Shown here: piece after piece, positions 43,889-52,549 of the stretch
Layout: each line of letters begins with the position of its first letter
Position numbering within the stretch: the first letter of the stretch is position 1
Source of the DNA: Paenibacillus sp. E222
GTDB lineage: Bacteria; Bacillota; Bacilli; Paenibacillales; Paenibacillaceae
Length of the DNA: 64,000 bases
Assembly (NCBI RefSeq): GCF_013401555.1
Contig: NZ_CP058552.1
Coordinates: 2,480,001-2,544,000 of the forward strand
Direction of reading: 5' to 3'
Notes under the pieces: model-generated
Database searches by the model: none
The model's input: the letters and a program-made list of their open reading frames with translations, nothing else
What the model was told of the DNA's origin: nothing
Program-made: the position numbers and the translations under genes

Positions 43889-43918
43889 ACGCCTCCGGTT
43901 ATGCGCCGGGGGCGTTTT
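43889..43918 (+). terminator. Terminator of trxA
   Basis: ACGCCTCCGG pairs with CCGGGGGCGT around a five- to six-base loop, followed by TTTT. Confidence 0.75.
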
Positions 43919-44047
43919 GCGTCGAAACCTTTCATATAGGACAATATAAGATATAATTATTTTTACATGATAACGTAGGTGCAGATCCGATCTGTAGAAC
44001 CGCAGTGCATGTATTTATCCCAAGACTTGTTTTCCCTTATATATTAA

Positions 44048-44250
44048 TGGAACTAATTATTTACACAGTAACGGAGAAGACAGAAAAAACCTGGAAAAGC
44101 GAAGCGTTCGCCTAAAGCTTTCTGAAAGAAAGCTGCATCGGAAGCATTCGCTATCACCGGATTTTCCCTTTGCAAAAAGGAATCGAAAAAATCTGGGGAT
44201 CACAGCGATCGGAAGATGGTAGTGCAATCGGAGTGGTAACAGTGTAACCT
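44048..44250 (+). repeat. Long palindromic intergenic element, copy D (long form), upstream of uvrC
   Basis: Ends TATTTACAC and GTGTAA, GACAGAA block, the long-form insert AGCTTTCTGAAAGAAAGCT and GCATCGGAAGCATTCGCT, core TATCACCGGATTTT with AAATCTGGGGAT, apical CCTTT/AAAGG stem. It ends about 41 bp before the uvrC start codon. With the trxA terminator it fills most of the 420-bp gap. The part between (43919-44047) holds nothing recognised. Confidence 0.8.
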
Positions 44251-44290
44251 TTTATTTATACTTTTTTCGGGAAGGAGGACCCACCGAATT

Positions 44291-46381
44291 ATGGATGAAT
44301 TCATTACAAACGTACAGGAGCAGGAGAAGGCACTGGAGCAGATCCGCCACAAGCTGGCTTTGCTGCCTGACATGTCTGGCTGCTACCTGATGAAAAACAG
44401 TGAAGGTACCATTATCTATGTAGGTAAAGCGAAAGTGCTGAAGAATCGCGTAAGATCATATTTTATCGGCAGTCATAATGGGAAGACACAGCGCCTGGTG
44501 TCCGAAATCCGTGATTTCGAATATATCGTTACCGGCAGTAATATGGAAGCACTCATTCTGGAGTGTAACCTGATCAAGAAGCATATGCCGCGGTATAACG
44601 TGTTGCTCAAGGATGACAAGACATTCCCTTACCTTAAAATTACGAATGAAAAGCATCCCCGTCTCGAAGTGACCCGGCGGGTGCTCAAAGATAAAGCCAA
44701 ATACTTCGGACCTTATCCGAATTCATATGCGGCACACCAAACGAAAAAGCTGCTTGACCGGATGTATCCGTTACGCAAATGCGGCGTGATGCCGAAGGAA
44801 GTTTGCCTGTATTATCATATGGGACAGTGCCTCGCTCCCTGCGTGCAAGAAGTGGGCAAGGAGCAGTATGATGAGATCTCCCAAGAGATCAGTTCATTTT
44901 TGAGTGGCGGGCATGAGGAGATCAAAAAGGATTTACAGCGTAAAATGCAGGAAGCGGCTGAGGATCTATATTTTGAACGTGCCAAGGAACTTCGGGATCA
45001 GGTCATTGCCATTGATGCGATGATGGAAAAACAGAAAATTACGATGGCGGATGCCAGAGACCGCGATGTGTTTGGTTTTGCCATTGATAAAGGCTGGATG
45101 TGTGTCCAGATTCTATATATGCGTCAGGGGAAAATGATCGAACGACACGTATCAACGTTCCCGTTTTACGGTGAGGCATACAGTGACTTTATGTCTTACG
45201 TGACCCAGTATTACAGTGATAATCCAGCGTTGCCACAGGAAATCTTACTGCCGGAAATGCCAAAAGATCTGGCAGCGGGTGACAGTGGTGCGGATGATAT
45301 ATCCGATGCTGATGGAGCGGTACCTGCGGCGGTGACAATCGAGTCAGAAGAGGCAACGGGATTGGCGCAAGATTCTGCGGTTGAGCTGCGTGTAGCCGAG
45401 TCCCGTGCATCTTATGGTGATATCCAACCCGAAGCAGCGACGGAAGAAGCTGCGATGGTTAACCAGGACGACGCTGTTGCTCAGGAAGATGTATCGGCTG
45501 ATAAACAGCCTCCAGGCTTCGAAGATCCTTCTCAGGTCGCAGCAGCATTGCAGGAATGGCTGGAAATTAAAGTCCATATTCCGCAGCGTGGATTGAAACG
45601 CCAGATGATCACCATGGCCGTGGATAACGCACGTGTTGCACTGGAAGAGAAGTTCCGCCTGATTGAGCGGAATGAAGAACGGACATCAAAAGCTGCGGAA
45701 GGACTGGGACGCTTTATTGGACTGGATCAGCTTCACCGTATTGAAGCGTTTGATAACTCGAACATCCAGGGAACGAATCCGGTATCTGCCATGATTGTAT
45801 TTACGGATGGTAAACCGGATAAGAAAGAATATCGGAAGTACAAGGTACGTTCGGTTGAAGGCCCGGATGATTATGAAACGATGCGTGAGGTCATCCGTCG
45901 TCGTTACGAACGGGTGTTGAAGGAAAACTTAACCCAGCCTGACCTGATCGTGGTCGATGGAGGTAAAGGTCAGATTTCGGCAGCCGTGGACATTCTGGAA
46001 AATGAATTGGGATTGTTTATTCCGGTATGTGGACTGGTGAAGGATGCGAAGCACAAGACCTCACAGTTGATGATCGGCAACCCGCCGGAAGTCATCTCCT
46101 TGCCGCGTGACAGTCAGGAGTTCTACCTGTTGCAGCGGATTCAGGAAGAGGTCCACCGTTTTGCGATTTCGTTCCATCGCGAGCAGCGTGGGAAATCGAT
46201 GGTGACTTCCCGTCTGGATGCTATTCCGGGGATCGGAGAAAAGCGGCGCAAGCTGCTGCTGAAGCATTTTGGCTCTTTACGCAAAATAAAAGAGGCCAGC
46301 GTCGAAGACTTCCGGCCTCTATCTATTGGTGACAAGCTTGCGAATCAGATTATTGCAGCACTTCGTGATGAGGAGTCGTGA
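44291..46381 (+). CDS. uvrC: Excinuclease ABC subunit C
   Basis: A 696-residue nucleotide-excision repair nuclease that makes both incisions around a lesion with UvrA and UvrB. N-terminal GIY-YIG domain ([19 protein letters not shown]), cysteine-rich region, UvrBC coiled coil ([17 protein letters not shown]), then the RNase H-like C-terminal nuclease ([23 protein letters not shown]) and a terminal HhH pair ([18 protein letters not shown]). Between residues about 323 and 415 it has a strongly acidic alanine/glutamate/aspartate-rich insertion, making it some 90 residues longer than usual. AAGGAGG precedes the start by 12 bases. Its 3' end overlaps the opposite CPBP gene by 32 bp. Confidence 0.96.
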   Translation: MDEFITNVQEQEKALEQIRHKLALLPDMSGCYLMKNSEGTIIYVGKAKVLKNRVRSYFIGSHNGKTQRLVSEIRDFEYIVTGSNMEALILECNLIKKHMPRYNVLLKDDKTFPYLKITNEKHPRLEVTRRVLKDKAKYFGPYPNSYAAHQTKKLLDRMYPLRKCGVMPKEVCLYYHMGQCLAPCVQEVGKEQYDEISQEISSFLSGGHEEIKKDLQRKMQEAAEDLYFERAKELRDQVIAIDAMMEKQKITMADARDRDVFGFAIDKGWMCVQILYMRQGKMIERHVSTFPFYGEAYSDFMSYVTQYYSDNPALPQEILLPEMPKDLAAGDSGADDISDADGAVPAAVTIESEEATGLAQDSAVELRVAESRASYGDIQPEAATEEAAMVNQDDAVAQEDVSADKQPPGFEDPSQVAAALQEWLEIKVHIPQRGLKRQMITMAVDNARVALEEKFRLIERNEERTSKAAEGLGRFIGLDQLHRIEAFDNSNIQGTNPVSAMIVFTDGKPDKKEYRKYKVRSVEGPDDYETMREVIRRRYERVLKENLTQPDLIVVDGGKGQISAAVDILENELGLFIPVCGLVKDAKHKTSQLMIGNPPEVISLPRDSQEFYLLQRIQEEVHRFAISFHREQRGKSMVTSRLDAIPGIGEKRRKLLLKHFGSLRKIKEASVEDFRPLSIGDKLANQIIAALRDEES

Positions 46382-48047
46382 CATACGGCTTCTCTTTTTG
46401 TTTTGGATTCATTTTGTAAATGACATAACCAACGATGGCCGGAAGCACAATCCAGAAGAGTCCGGCGGAAATGTTCAGAGCATCACCCATGAAGATCAGG
46501 CTTAGCCCCATCAACAGGCTGTCAAAGATAACATGGGCGAATACAACGGCGATGAAGCCGTGACGCAGCATGATCAGACTGAACAAGAGTCCGATGACCG
46601 TAAGCTCTATTGGACGTGTGATGACCGGATAGATCGGGTACAGGGTGTGTCCCAGAGCCCAGATCAATGTTGGGATGAGGCAGGCAATGAACGTATTGCG
46701 TACAACCTTCTGCATCATGCGAATTCCGAACAGACGATAGACTGCTTCCTCACCAATCCCGGCCATCCAGGCCATAATCGGGAAGATCCAGGCATAACTC
46801 ATGTTATAAGTGGACTGGTCAGCCGATGTTGTTGACCAGCTTCCAATACTGCGCTCCAAAATAAAGAACAGTACGGATTGCACACCCAGCAGAATCAACG
46901 CCCATAAGTAACCTGTATACATACTGTGCAGCACATATTTGCCGTATCCGGGTTCTTTGGCCCGAGGCCAAGGATTCAGACCAATTTTGCGCCACATGCC
47001 GTCACCGGCAACGAGTGACAGATAGATGGTTGCACTCATGACCAGCGTTATCCCAGCCTGCATTACCATCAGGAAGGTCAGCATAAAGTTAGACAGCCCT
47101 TGCGCCTGAAAGAGTGGAATCATGTTCAGTGTGCCAATCACAGAAGCCGCAAAGTATATCAGAGACAGAACGATTCCGCGTTTGAACGAGGTATGTGCTC
47201 TGGTCAGAATACTGTAGATGATCGCGAGCACGCCAAGCACAAAGGTAAGAAAAGCATAACCACCGTAAGTCATCCAGTTGGCTTGCCGAGTCTGATTTTC
47301 TACATAGTCGGTATGGGAGGTAGGGACTGAGAATACCGATTCGAAGGAGCGAACGGCTCCGTTTTCAAATGTAAAGTTCAGTTCCAGCTTGGAATCCCCA
47401 ATTTGCTTTTCATTATCCGTGTATTTCAGCCCCGCTTCTTCTTCACGGGTGTCCAGCTGAAGTTTTGGCACATTATACCCGAATTCGCCAAGGACGCCAG
47501 CGGCAAGCTGCTCTTTTTCATTTAAGGAAAGGTTATCTTCAGCTAAACGTTGGGCAGCATTCACTTTGCTTTTGTCCTGCTCAGCCTCAATGGATGCATA
47601 CAGGGAAGAAGGGAGTTCGCGCTTGAAACCGACAACTTTTCCTGTTCTCATATGTACGTCAACATTCAAATAACCGCCTTTGTCCTGATCAGGCAAACGA
47701 ACGCGGTACACATCGTAAGGATAGGTTGTTTCCCATTTCTTGTTATAGGTTTCTAACTGTTTGGTTTTCGCCATATACCCATAAATATCGGAATGGGTTT
47801 GGTACGTCACAAGCTCGTTTCCGGTATTCGTCGGAAGGGTATAGTCAGGTAGAGAAGCTGCAAAAGATCGTGCCGACTCCGCTGCTTTCTCCTTGCTTAT
47901 GAAGGAAGTAGACTGGATATCAGTCGTTTGCGATGAGGTGGCAGGGAAGATTTGAAAAACGAAAAACAGAATCAGGCCAATCGCCGCAAGCAACCCTAAA
48001 CGCTTGAAGTTAGCTTTGAGTACCAAAGGCTGCCCTAAGGGATTCAT
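46350..48047 (-). CDS. CPBP family intramembrane glutamic protease
   Basis: A 565-residue membrane protein. The N-terminal transmembrane anchor is followed by an extracytoplasmic region of about 200 residues with PepSY-like repeats, then eight or so transmembrane helices forming an ABI/CPBP protease domain. Motif 1 is [10 protein letters not shown] (EExxxR), motif 2 the GHTLYPIYP segment and motif 3 the [12 protein letters not shown] segment, which supply the catalytic glutamates and histidines. Members process membrane or isoprenylated proteins or confer bacteriocin immunity. The substrate here is unknown. AAAGGAGG precedes the start. It is convergent with uvrC and divergent from ktrB. Confidence 0.85.
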   Translation of the reverse strand: MNPLGQPLVLKANFKRLGLLAAIGLILFFVFQIFPATSSQTTDIQSTSFISKEKAAESARSFAASLPDYTLPTNTGNELVTYQTHSDIYGYMAKTKQLETYNKKWETTYPYDVYRVRLPDQDKGGYLNVDVHMRTGKVVGFKRELPSSLYASIEAEQDKSKVNAAQRLAEDNLSLNEKEQLAAGVLGEFGYNVPKLQLDTREEEAGLKYTDNEKQIGDSKLELNFTFENGAVRSFESVFSVPTSHTDYVENQTRQANWMTYGGYAFLTFVLGVLAIIYSILTRAHTSFKRGIVLSLIYFAASVIGTLNMIPLFQAQGLSNFMLTFLMVMQAGITLVMSATIYLSLVAGDGMWRKIGLNPWPRAKEPGYGKYVLHSMYTGYLWALILLGVQSVLFFILERSIGSWSTTSADQSTYNMSYAWIFPIMAWMAGIGEEAVYRLFGIRMMQKVVRNTFIACLIPTLIWALGHTLYPIYPVITRPIELTVIGLLFSLIMLRHGFIAVVFAHVIFDSLLMGLSLIFMGDALNISAGLFWIVLPAIVGYVIYKMNPKQKEKPYVTTPHHEVLQ

Positions 48048-48248
48048 TTAATGTTGTTCCTCCTTTATTAATATGGATATTAAAGTAAAGATAGCACAGC
48101 CCAAGCTCCGAATGCCAATGGCGAAACGAGAAGCGGTGCAAATGCATGAAAACGAATGAAAATGACCGAAACAATCCGATCTATCCGTCGCCATATCTGA
48201 GTTTTTCCCTTTTTGACGGAATTCGATGCTATTTACACAAAAATCGTT

Positions 48249-48277
48249 TTGTATACAAACGTCACAGCGCTTATAAT
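48249..48277 (+). promoter_or_regulatory. Predicted ktrB promoter
   Basis: TTGTAT at 48249-48254 and a perfect TATAAT at 48272-48277 are 17 bp apart. Transcription would start near 48284, leaving a leader of about 230 nt before the coding region. Confidence 0.6.
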
Positions 48278-48396
48278 TTTGAATCAAATGTCCCATATTC
48301 CGCATGTCTTTAGGCGAACAAGGGAACGAATAGAATGTATCAAAGGTATTCCAACCTAATGTATATGTATTACAGCGAAAATCATACATGTTTACG

Positions 48397-48493
48397 CTCC
48401 GAAATGGGCTTTCCAAGTGCTTGGCTATTCCGTCAAGTGATATGGAAAAGCGCTTCGGAGAAAGGCTCCACATCGTGGAGTCATTTTCTTTTT
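48397..48493 (+). promoter_or_regulatory. Structured leader of ktrB with terminator-like second hairpin
   Basis: CTCCGAA (48397-48403) pairs with TTCGGAG (48454-48460), and inside it TTTCCA (48410-48415) pairs with TGGAAA (48443-48448), making a 64-nt hairpin. Directly after it GGCTCCAC pairs with GTGGAGTC (48464-48482), followed by ATTTTCTTTTT, a terminator-like element 20-50 nt before the start codon. I see no match to the ydaO (c-di-AMP) riboswitch core. The arrangement suggests attenuation. Confidence 0.4.
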
Positions 48494-48515
48494 GGCAGAG
48501 GTGGATGATACTCAA

Positions 48516-49856
48516 GTGAAAATGAATGTTCAATGGATGCGTCTATCACCACCCCGAATTCTGGTCCTGGGGTTCGCGGGTATTATATTGCTCGGGACAC
48601 TTCTGTTGATGCTCCCGGCATCCAGTCGAAGCGGAGTCAGCCTTCCTTTTATTGATGCACTCTTTACTGCGACTTCCGCAGTCTGTGTAACGGGGCTGGT
48701 TGTAGTGGATACAGGTACTCATTTTTCGACGTTGGGTCAGATCGTAATTGCAATCCTGATTCAAATTGGCGGGCTTGGCTTTATGACGATGTCGACACTG
48801 GTGGCGATTGCATTTAAACGCCGGATCTCTCTGCGTGAGCGGTTGATTTTGCAGGAAGCGATGAACCAGAGTACGATGGAGGGGATCGTCCGCCTAATTC
48901 GCAAGGTTGTGATGTACTCGCTCATACTCGAAGGCATATGTGGCACGTTGTTCGCCATTCGCTGGTCGTTCGATATGCCAATGGGGCAGGCCATCTATTA
49001 TGGATATTGGCATGCGATCTCCATGTTCAACAATGCCGGGTTTGACATGTTCGGAGAATTCCGCAGCTTTACGGGGTATGTGTATGATCCGCTCGTGAAT
49101 TTTACAGCCATGTTCCTGATTATTTCAGGCGGTATCGGTTTTGTTGTGCTGTCCGATCTGGTGGAGTATCGGAGGACGAAGAAGCTGTCGCTGCATTCCA
49201 AAGTGGTGCTGTTGACAACCGGTTTGTTGATCGTATTTGGAGCACTGGTGATCTTTGTGTTTGAATTCAGCAATCCCCGGACATTGGGTGGTCTGAACTG
49301 GGGGGGCAAAATTCTCGGTTCGTTCTTCCAGTCGGTAACCCCGCGAACAGCAGGGGCGAATACGGTAGACATTGCTGGCCTGAGGCAGGCAACGCAATTT
49401 TTCATTATTATATTGATGTTTATTGGTGCTTCCCCCGGTTCTACCGGAGGCGGCATTAAAACAACCACGTTCATGATTATGGCCGGAGCAGTTATTGCCA
49501 TGATGCGGGGACGGGAAGATATCGTCTTTTTCAGATATCGGCTTCTACAGGAACGCATTTTCAAAGCACTGACGATTACGCTGCTTGCTCTGTTGCTCAT
49601 TATTGCCGTTACGATGGTGCTTAGTACGACGGAAGACAGCAGTTTTTTGATGATATTATTTGAGACGACATCCGCCTTCGGTACTGTAGGTTTATCTATG
49701 GGGCTTACACTGAAGCTGACCACGATCGGCAAACTTTTGATCTGTTTCACCATGTTTGCAGGGCGTCTTGGACCGATTACGCTCGCGTATGCACTCGGAC
49801 AGAAAAAGGGTAAAGAATTGTACAGGTATCCGGAAGGCAAAATGATTATTGGATAA
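48516..49856 (+). CDS. ktrB: Potassium uptake transporter, KtrB/TrkH membrane subunit
   Basis: A 446-residue sodium-dependent potassium transporter of the Trk/Ktr/HKT superfamily with four M1-P-M2 repeats. Selectivity-filter loops are visible: SAVCVTGLVVVDTG, FNNAGFDMFG, VTPRTAGANT and SAFGTVGLSMG, each with the key glycine. The start is ambiguous: GTG 48516 has AGAGGTGG 11 bases upstream and is chosen. ATG 48522 is possible, and a TTG at 48492 has no binding site. It is followed after 17 bp by ktrA, its gating subunit. A long structured leader precedes it. Confidence 0.92.
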   Translation: MKMNVQWMRLSPPRILVLGFAGIILLGTLLLMLPASSRSGVSLPFIDALFTATSAVCVTGLVVVDTGTHFSTLGQIVIAILIQIGGLGFMTMSTLVAIAFKRRISLRERLILQEAMNQSTMEGIVRLIRKVVMYSLILEGICGTLFAIRWSFDMPMGQAIYYGYWHAISMFNNAGFDMFGEFRSFTGYVYDPLVNFTAMFLIISGGIGFVVLSDLVEYRRTKKLSLHSKVVLLTTGLLIVFGALVIFVFEFSNPRTLGGLNWGGKILGSFFQSVTPRTAGANTVDIAGLRQATQFFIIILMFIGASPGSTGGGIKTTTFMIMAGAVIAMMRGREDIVFFRYRLLQERIFKALTITLLALLLIIAVTMVLSTTEDSSFLMILFETTSAFGTVGLSMGLTLKLTTIGKLLICFTMFAGRLGPITLAYALGQKKGKELYRYPEGKMIIG

Positions 49857-49873
49857 GGGGTTCGTGAAGAACA

Positions 49874-50545
49874 ATGAAAACACAGCAGTTTGCGGTAATT
49901 GGGCTTGGGCGCTTTGGCTCCAGTCTGGCACAGGAATTAATGGAGCTTGGGTATGAAGTGCTGGGGATCGATAAAAATGAAGAAGTCGTCGAAGACATGA
50001 GCGAATTGGTCACCCATGCCGTCGTCGCGGATTCCACTGATGAGGAAGTGCTGCGCTCCCTCGGCATCCGTAATTTTGACTGCTGTATCGTTGCCATCGG
50101 GGCTGATATCCAGACCAGCATTCTCACTGCTATTTTACTGAAGGAACTCGGTGTAAAGACAGTTGTGGCCAAAGCCATTTCCGTTCTTCACGGACGGGCA
50201 CTGGACAAGCTGGGAATCGATCGTGTGGTTTATCCTGAGCGTGATATGGGAATCCGGGTTGCCCATCAGCTTGTTACCCCGAATCTGCTGGATTATATCG
50301 AATTGTCCGATGATTACAGTATTGTGGAGATGAAGGTTCCAGCCTGTCTGCATAATAAAACGCTATCCACTCTGAATGCACGGGTACGCTTTGGCTGCAG
50401 CATTGTAGCCTTGCAAAAGGAAGCCGGAGTCATTATTGCCCCGACTGCACTGGACTCGCTTCAGATGGGTGATATCATGGTAATTATCGGCATGAATGAT
50501 GACATTGACCGTTTTGAGGAAGAAGTGATCAGCCAGGAGAGCTAG
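49874..50545 (+). CDS. ktrA: Potassium uptake regulator KtrA (RCK protein)
   Basis: A 223-residue cytosolic gating subunit that forms an octameric ring on KtrB. The RCK_N Rossmann domain binds ATP/ADP with GLGRFGSSLA (residues 10-19) and the conserved aspartate in LGIDKNEE. The RCK_C domain (about residues 140-220, ending MGDIMVIIGMNDDIDRF) is the type that binds c-di-AMP. The 17-bp spacing to ktrB shows an operon. The SD is weak (AAGGGG), so translational coupling to ktrB is plausible. Confidence 0.94.
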   Translation: MKTQQFAVIGLGRFGSSLAQELMELGYEVLGIDKNEEVVEDMSELVTHAVVADSTDEEVLRSLGIRNFDCCIVAIGADIQTSILTAILLKELGVKTVVAKAISVLHGRALDKLGIDRVVYPERDMGIRVAHQLVTPNLLDYIELSDDYSIVEMKVPACLHNKTLSTLNARVRFGCSIVALQKEAGVIIAPTALDSLQMGDIMVIIGMNDDIDRFEEEVISQES

Positions 50546-50601
50546 ATCTGAATCTATGAATTGGAATGCTGAGCATTGAACTCGGCTGATTGATATGAAT
50601 G

Positions 50602-51525
50602 CTAAGGCGTCGTTGTCCTCCGTGAGGGCAGCGGCGCCTTTGCTGTAAAGAGGGCAGCCGTTTCCCTGACCCACTGTCTGGAGGTCTGGCTGAGGTTTTC
50701 CTTTTCCCCATAGATCATGCAGGTTGTGCGCCGTGTCTGTTGCAGCTGCGGCAGATATACCGAGACGAGGTCATTGTCCGCAAGCAATTGAGGGCGGAGG
50801 TACGACTTGGGCAACAGGGCTGCTGCTTTGCAGGTAGGCAGAAGACGGACAATCGCTTCAAAGGAGTCAATCTCCATGCGAATATCCGGCATTACGGCGC
50901 AGCGCTGGAACAGGTCGTCGGTTAATTTGCGATACCAGGTTCCTTTGGAGAACGTAATCATCGGCAGATCTTGCAAATGCTCCATTCCGGCTTCTTTACC
51001 CGATAGGGGATGCGTTAAAGGCACAACCAGCTCCAGATGATCATCAAAGAGCGGCACACAGTTCAGCCCGGCTTCACTAATAGAAGAGGCAACGATGCCT
51101 ACATCAGCTTTTTTATCCCGCACAAAAGAGACAATTTCATGCGTTTTCCCCGTCACCAGTTTGATTTCCGCATTCGGATGTTTCTCCATAAAGGCATTTA
51201 CCAGCGGCGGCAACGTGGTTTGAAGCGTTGTCAGACTGGCTCCAAGTGTAATGGAGCTTTGTTCTTCGTCCTTGTACTGGGCCAGCATGGTCAGAAATTT
51301 TTGTTGCTGCTGTTTCTGCTCTACCGCGAAAGTGTAGGCGAACTGGCCTACGCTGGTTAATTCGAGTCGTTTACCACGGCGATGAAAGAGCGCTACGCCG
51401 AGCTCATCCTCCAATTTGGAGATTTTGCGAGACAGCGCGGGCTGTGACAGATTCAGCAATTTCGATGCACGGTTCAGACTGGACTGCTCTACAACCGCCG
51501 CAAAAGCGTTTAATTCCTCGAACAT
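50602..51525 (-). CDS. LysR family transcriptional regulator, divergent from sdhC
   Basis: A 307-residue LysR regulator: N-terminal winged HTH (residues 1-60, NRASKLLNLSQPALSRKISKLE) and a periplasmic-binding-protein-like effector domain (ITLGASLTTLQTTLPPLV onward). The start at 51525 follows AAGAGG with a nine-base spacer. A longer frame upstream has no site. It is divergent from sdhCAB, and the shared 312-bp interval holds a TTATAAC-N12-GTTATAA dyad, so it may control succinate dehydrogenase in the manner of CcpC-like carbon-flow regulators. The effector is unknown. Confidence 0.9.
   Translation of the reverse strand: MFEELNAFAAVVEQSSLNRASKLLNLSQPALSRKISKLEDELGVALFHRRGKRLELTSVGQFAYTFAVEQKQQQQKFLTMLAQYKDEEQSSITLGASLTTLQTTLPPLVNAFMEKHPNAEIKLVTGKTHEIVSFVRDKKADVGIVASSISEAGLNCVPLFDDHLELVVPLTHPLSGKEAGMEHLQDLPMITFSKGTWYRKLTDDLFQRCAVMPDIRMEIDSFEAIVRLLPTCKAAALLPKSYLRPQLLADNDLVSVYLPQLQQTRRTTCMIYGEKENLSQTSRQWVRETAALFTAKAPLPSRRTTTP
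50604..50642. terminator. Hairpin at the convergent ktrA/LysR end
   Basis: AAGGCG plus CG pairs with CG plus CGCCTT across an imperfect stem. It overlaps the last codons of the LysR gene and could end ktrA transcription, though the T tract is weak. Confidence 0.35.
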
Positions 51526-51625
51526 GAGCACTAACCTCTTTTCTAATGAACGTATGAATGTACTTTGCGTGAGGCATCTCCTTGTCAAATATTTCTTCAT
51601 GTTGTATGGCCTGCACGACCGATGT

Positions 51626-51651
51626 TTATAACTTATACCTATAGGTTATAA
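51626..51651. promoter_or_regulatory. Dyad in the LysR/sdhC intergenic region
   Basis: TTATAAC (51626-51632) and GTTATAA (51645-51651) form a perfect inverted repeat with a 12-bp spacer that contains a second perfect palindrome, ACCTATAGGT (51637-51646). The location between a LysR gene and its divergent neighbour is typical of a LysR operator. Confidence 0.5.
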
Positions 51652-51751
51652 CATTTAATAATTATATTGCAATTCCCTTATAAGAAAAAAAGGAGTAACA
51701 TGAATCGTGACACAAGTTGTTCACACCTGAAGAAAACGGAACAATTTGTCG

Positions 51752-51772
51752 AACCTTTCCTTGGGAAAGGTT
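51752..51772 (+). promoter_or_regulatory. Stable hairpin in the sdhC leader
   Basis: AACCTTTCC-TTG-GGAAAGGTT, nine perfect base pairs and a three-base loop. It lies between an upstream in-frame ATG with a good SD (51700) and the usual sdhC start (51838). There is no T tract, so it is not a terminator. Confidence 0.4.
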
Positions 51773-51837
51773 TGTGTCATGATAAGCGAATTTTATTTAT
51801 GAAAACGTTGTATTTAGCGAAAGGGGATCGACATTTT

Positions 51838-52506
51838 ATGAAAGGGTTTTACTCCAGAAAGCTGCACTCCTTGCTTGGCGTCATTCCGCTCAGTCTGTTT
51901 TTCATTGAGCATATGGTGACGAACTTCTCGGCAGTTGAAGGCGGCAAAGAAGGCTTTAACGATGCAGTTGCATTTCTGAATGGCCTGCCGCTCGTAATTG
52001 TACTTGAAACGCTTCTCATCTGGTTGCCGCTGTTCTATCACGGTGTATATGGTTTGTACATTGCCTATCAGGCCAAGCCTAACGTGGGACGTTTTGGCAA
52101 TGAGCGCAACTGGCGCTATACGTTGCAGCGCGTCAGCGGTGTCATTACGTTTGTGTTCGTCATCTGGCATATTTGGGAGACTCGTTTCCAGGTTGCGCTG
52201 GGGAATGTCACACACGAAGAGCTTGGCGGTGTCATACACGGCATCGTGATGAACCCGGTAACGTTTATTTTGTATCTGATCAGTGTGGTTGCGGCATCCT
52301 ATCACTTTGCCAACGGTTTGTGGTCGTTTCTGGTTAGCTGGGGAATTACCGTCGGTCCGCGTGCGCAGCGTGTATCTTCCTACATTTGCATGAGCTTGTT
52401 TGCTATTGTAGCTCTCATGTTTATTGCATCGCTGCTTGCTTTCCGGAGCATGGATTTCCAGGTAGCCACTTCGATGATTGACGCAGTTAAAACAGTTCTG
52501 ATTTAA
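51838..52506 (+). CDS. sdhC: Succinate dehydrogenase cytochrome b558 subunit
   Basis: A 222-residue membrane anchor with five transmembrane helices, binding heme b and passing electrons from SdhB to menaquinone. It begins MKGFYSRKLHSLLGV and contains the helix motif FVIWHIWETRFQ, typical of Bacillus/Paenibacillus SdhC. The start at 51838 follows AAAGGGG with an 11-base spacer. An in-frame ATG at 51700 with AAAGGAG four bases upstream could add 46 residues. sdhA follows after 43 bp. HemQ, encoded at 13.7-14.4 kb, supplies heme of the type this subunit needs. Confidence 0.93.
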   Translation: MKGFYSRKLHSLLGVIPLSLFFIEHMVTNFSAVEGGKEGFNDAVAFLNGLPLVIVLETLLIWLPLFYHGVYGLYIAYQAKPNVGRFGNERNWRYTLQRVSGVITFVFVIWHIWETRFQVALGNVTHEELGGVIHGIVMNPVTFILYLISVVAASYHFANGLWSFLVSWGITVGPRAQRVSSYICMSLFAIVALMFIASLLAFRSMDFQVATSMIDAVKTVLI

Positions 52507-52549
52507 GCATTTGGACTTTAAATGCTGACTTATAAGGGAGTGAACAGCA

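Noticed and set aside
48284..48515. A ydaO (c-di-AMP) riboswitch upstream of ktrB
   Set aside because: The conserved core of that riboswitch could not be found. Only unrelated hairpins are visible.
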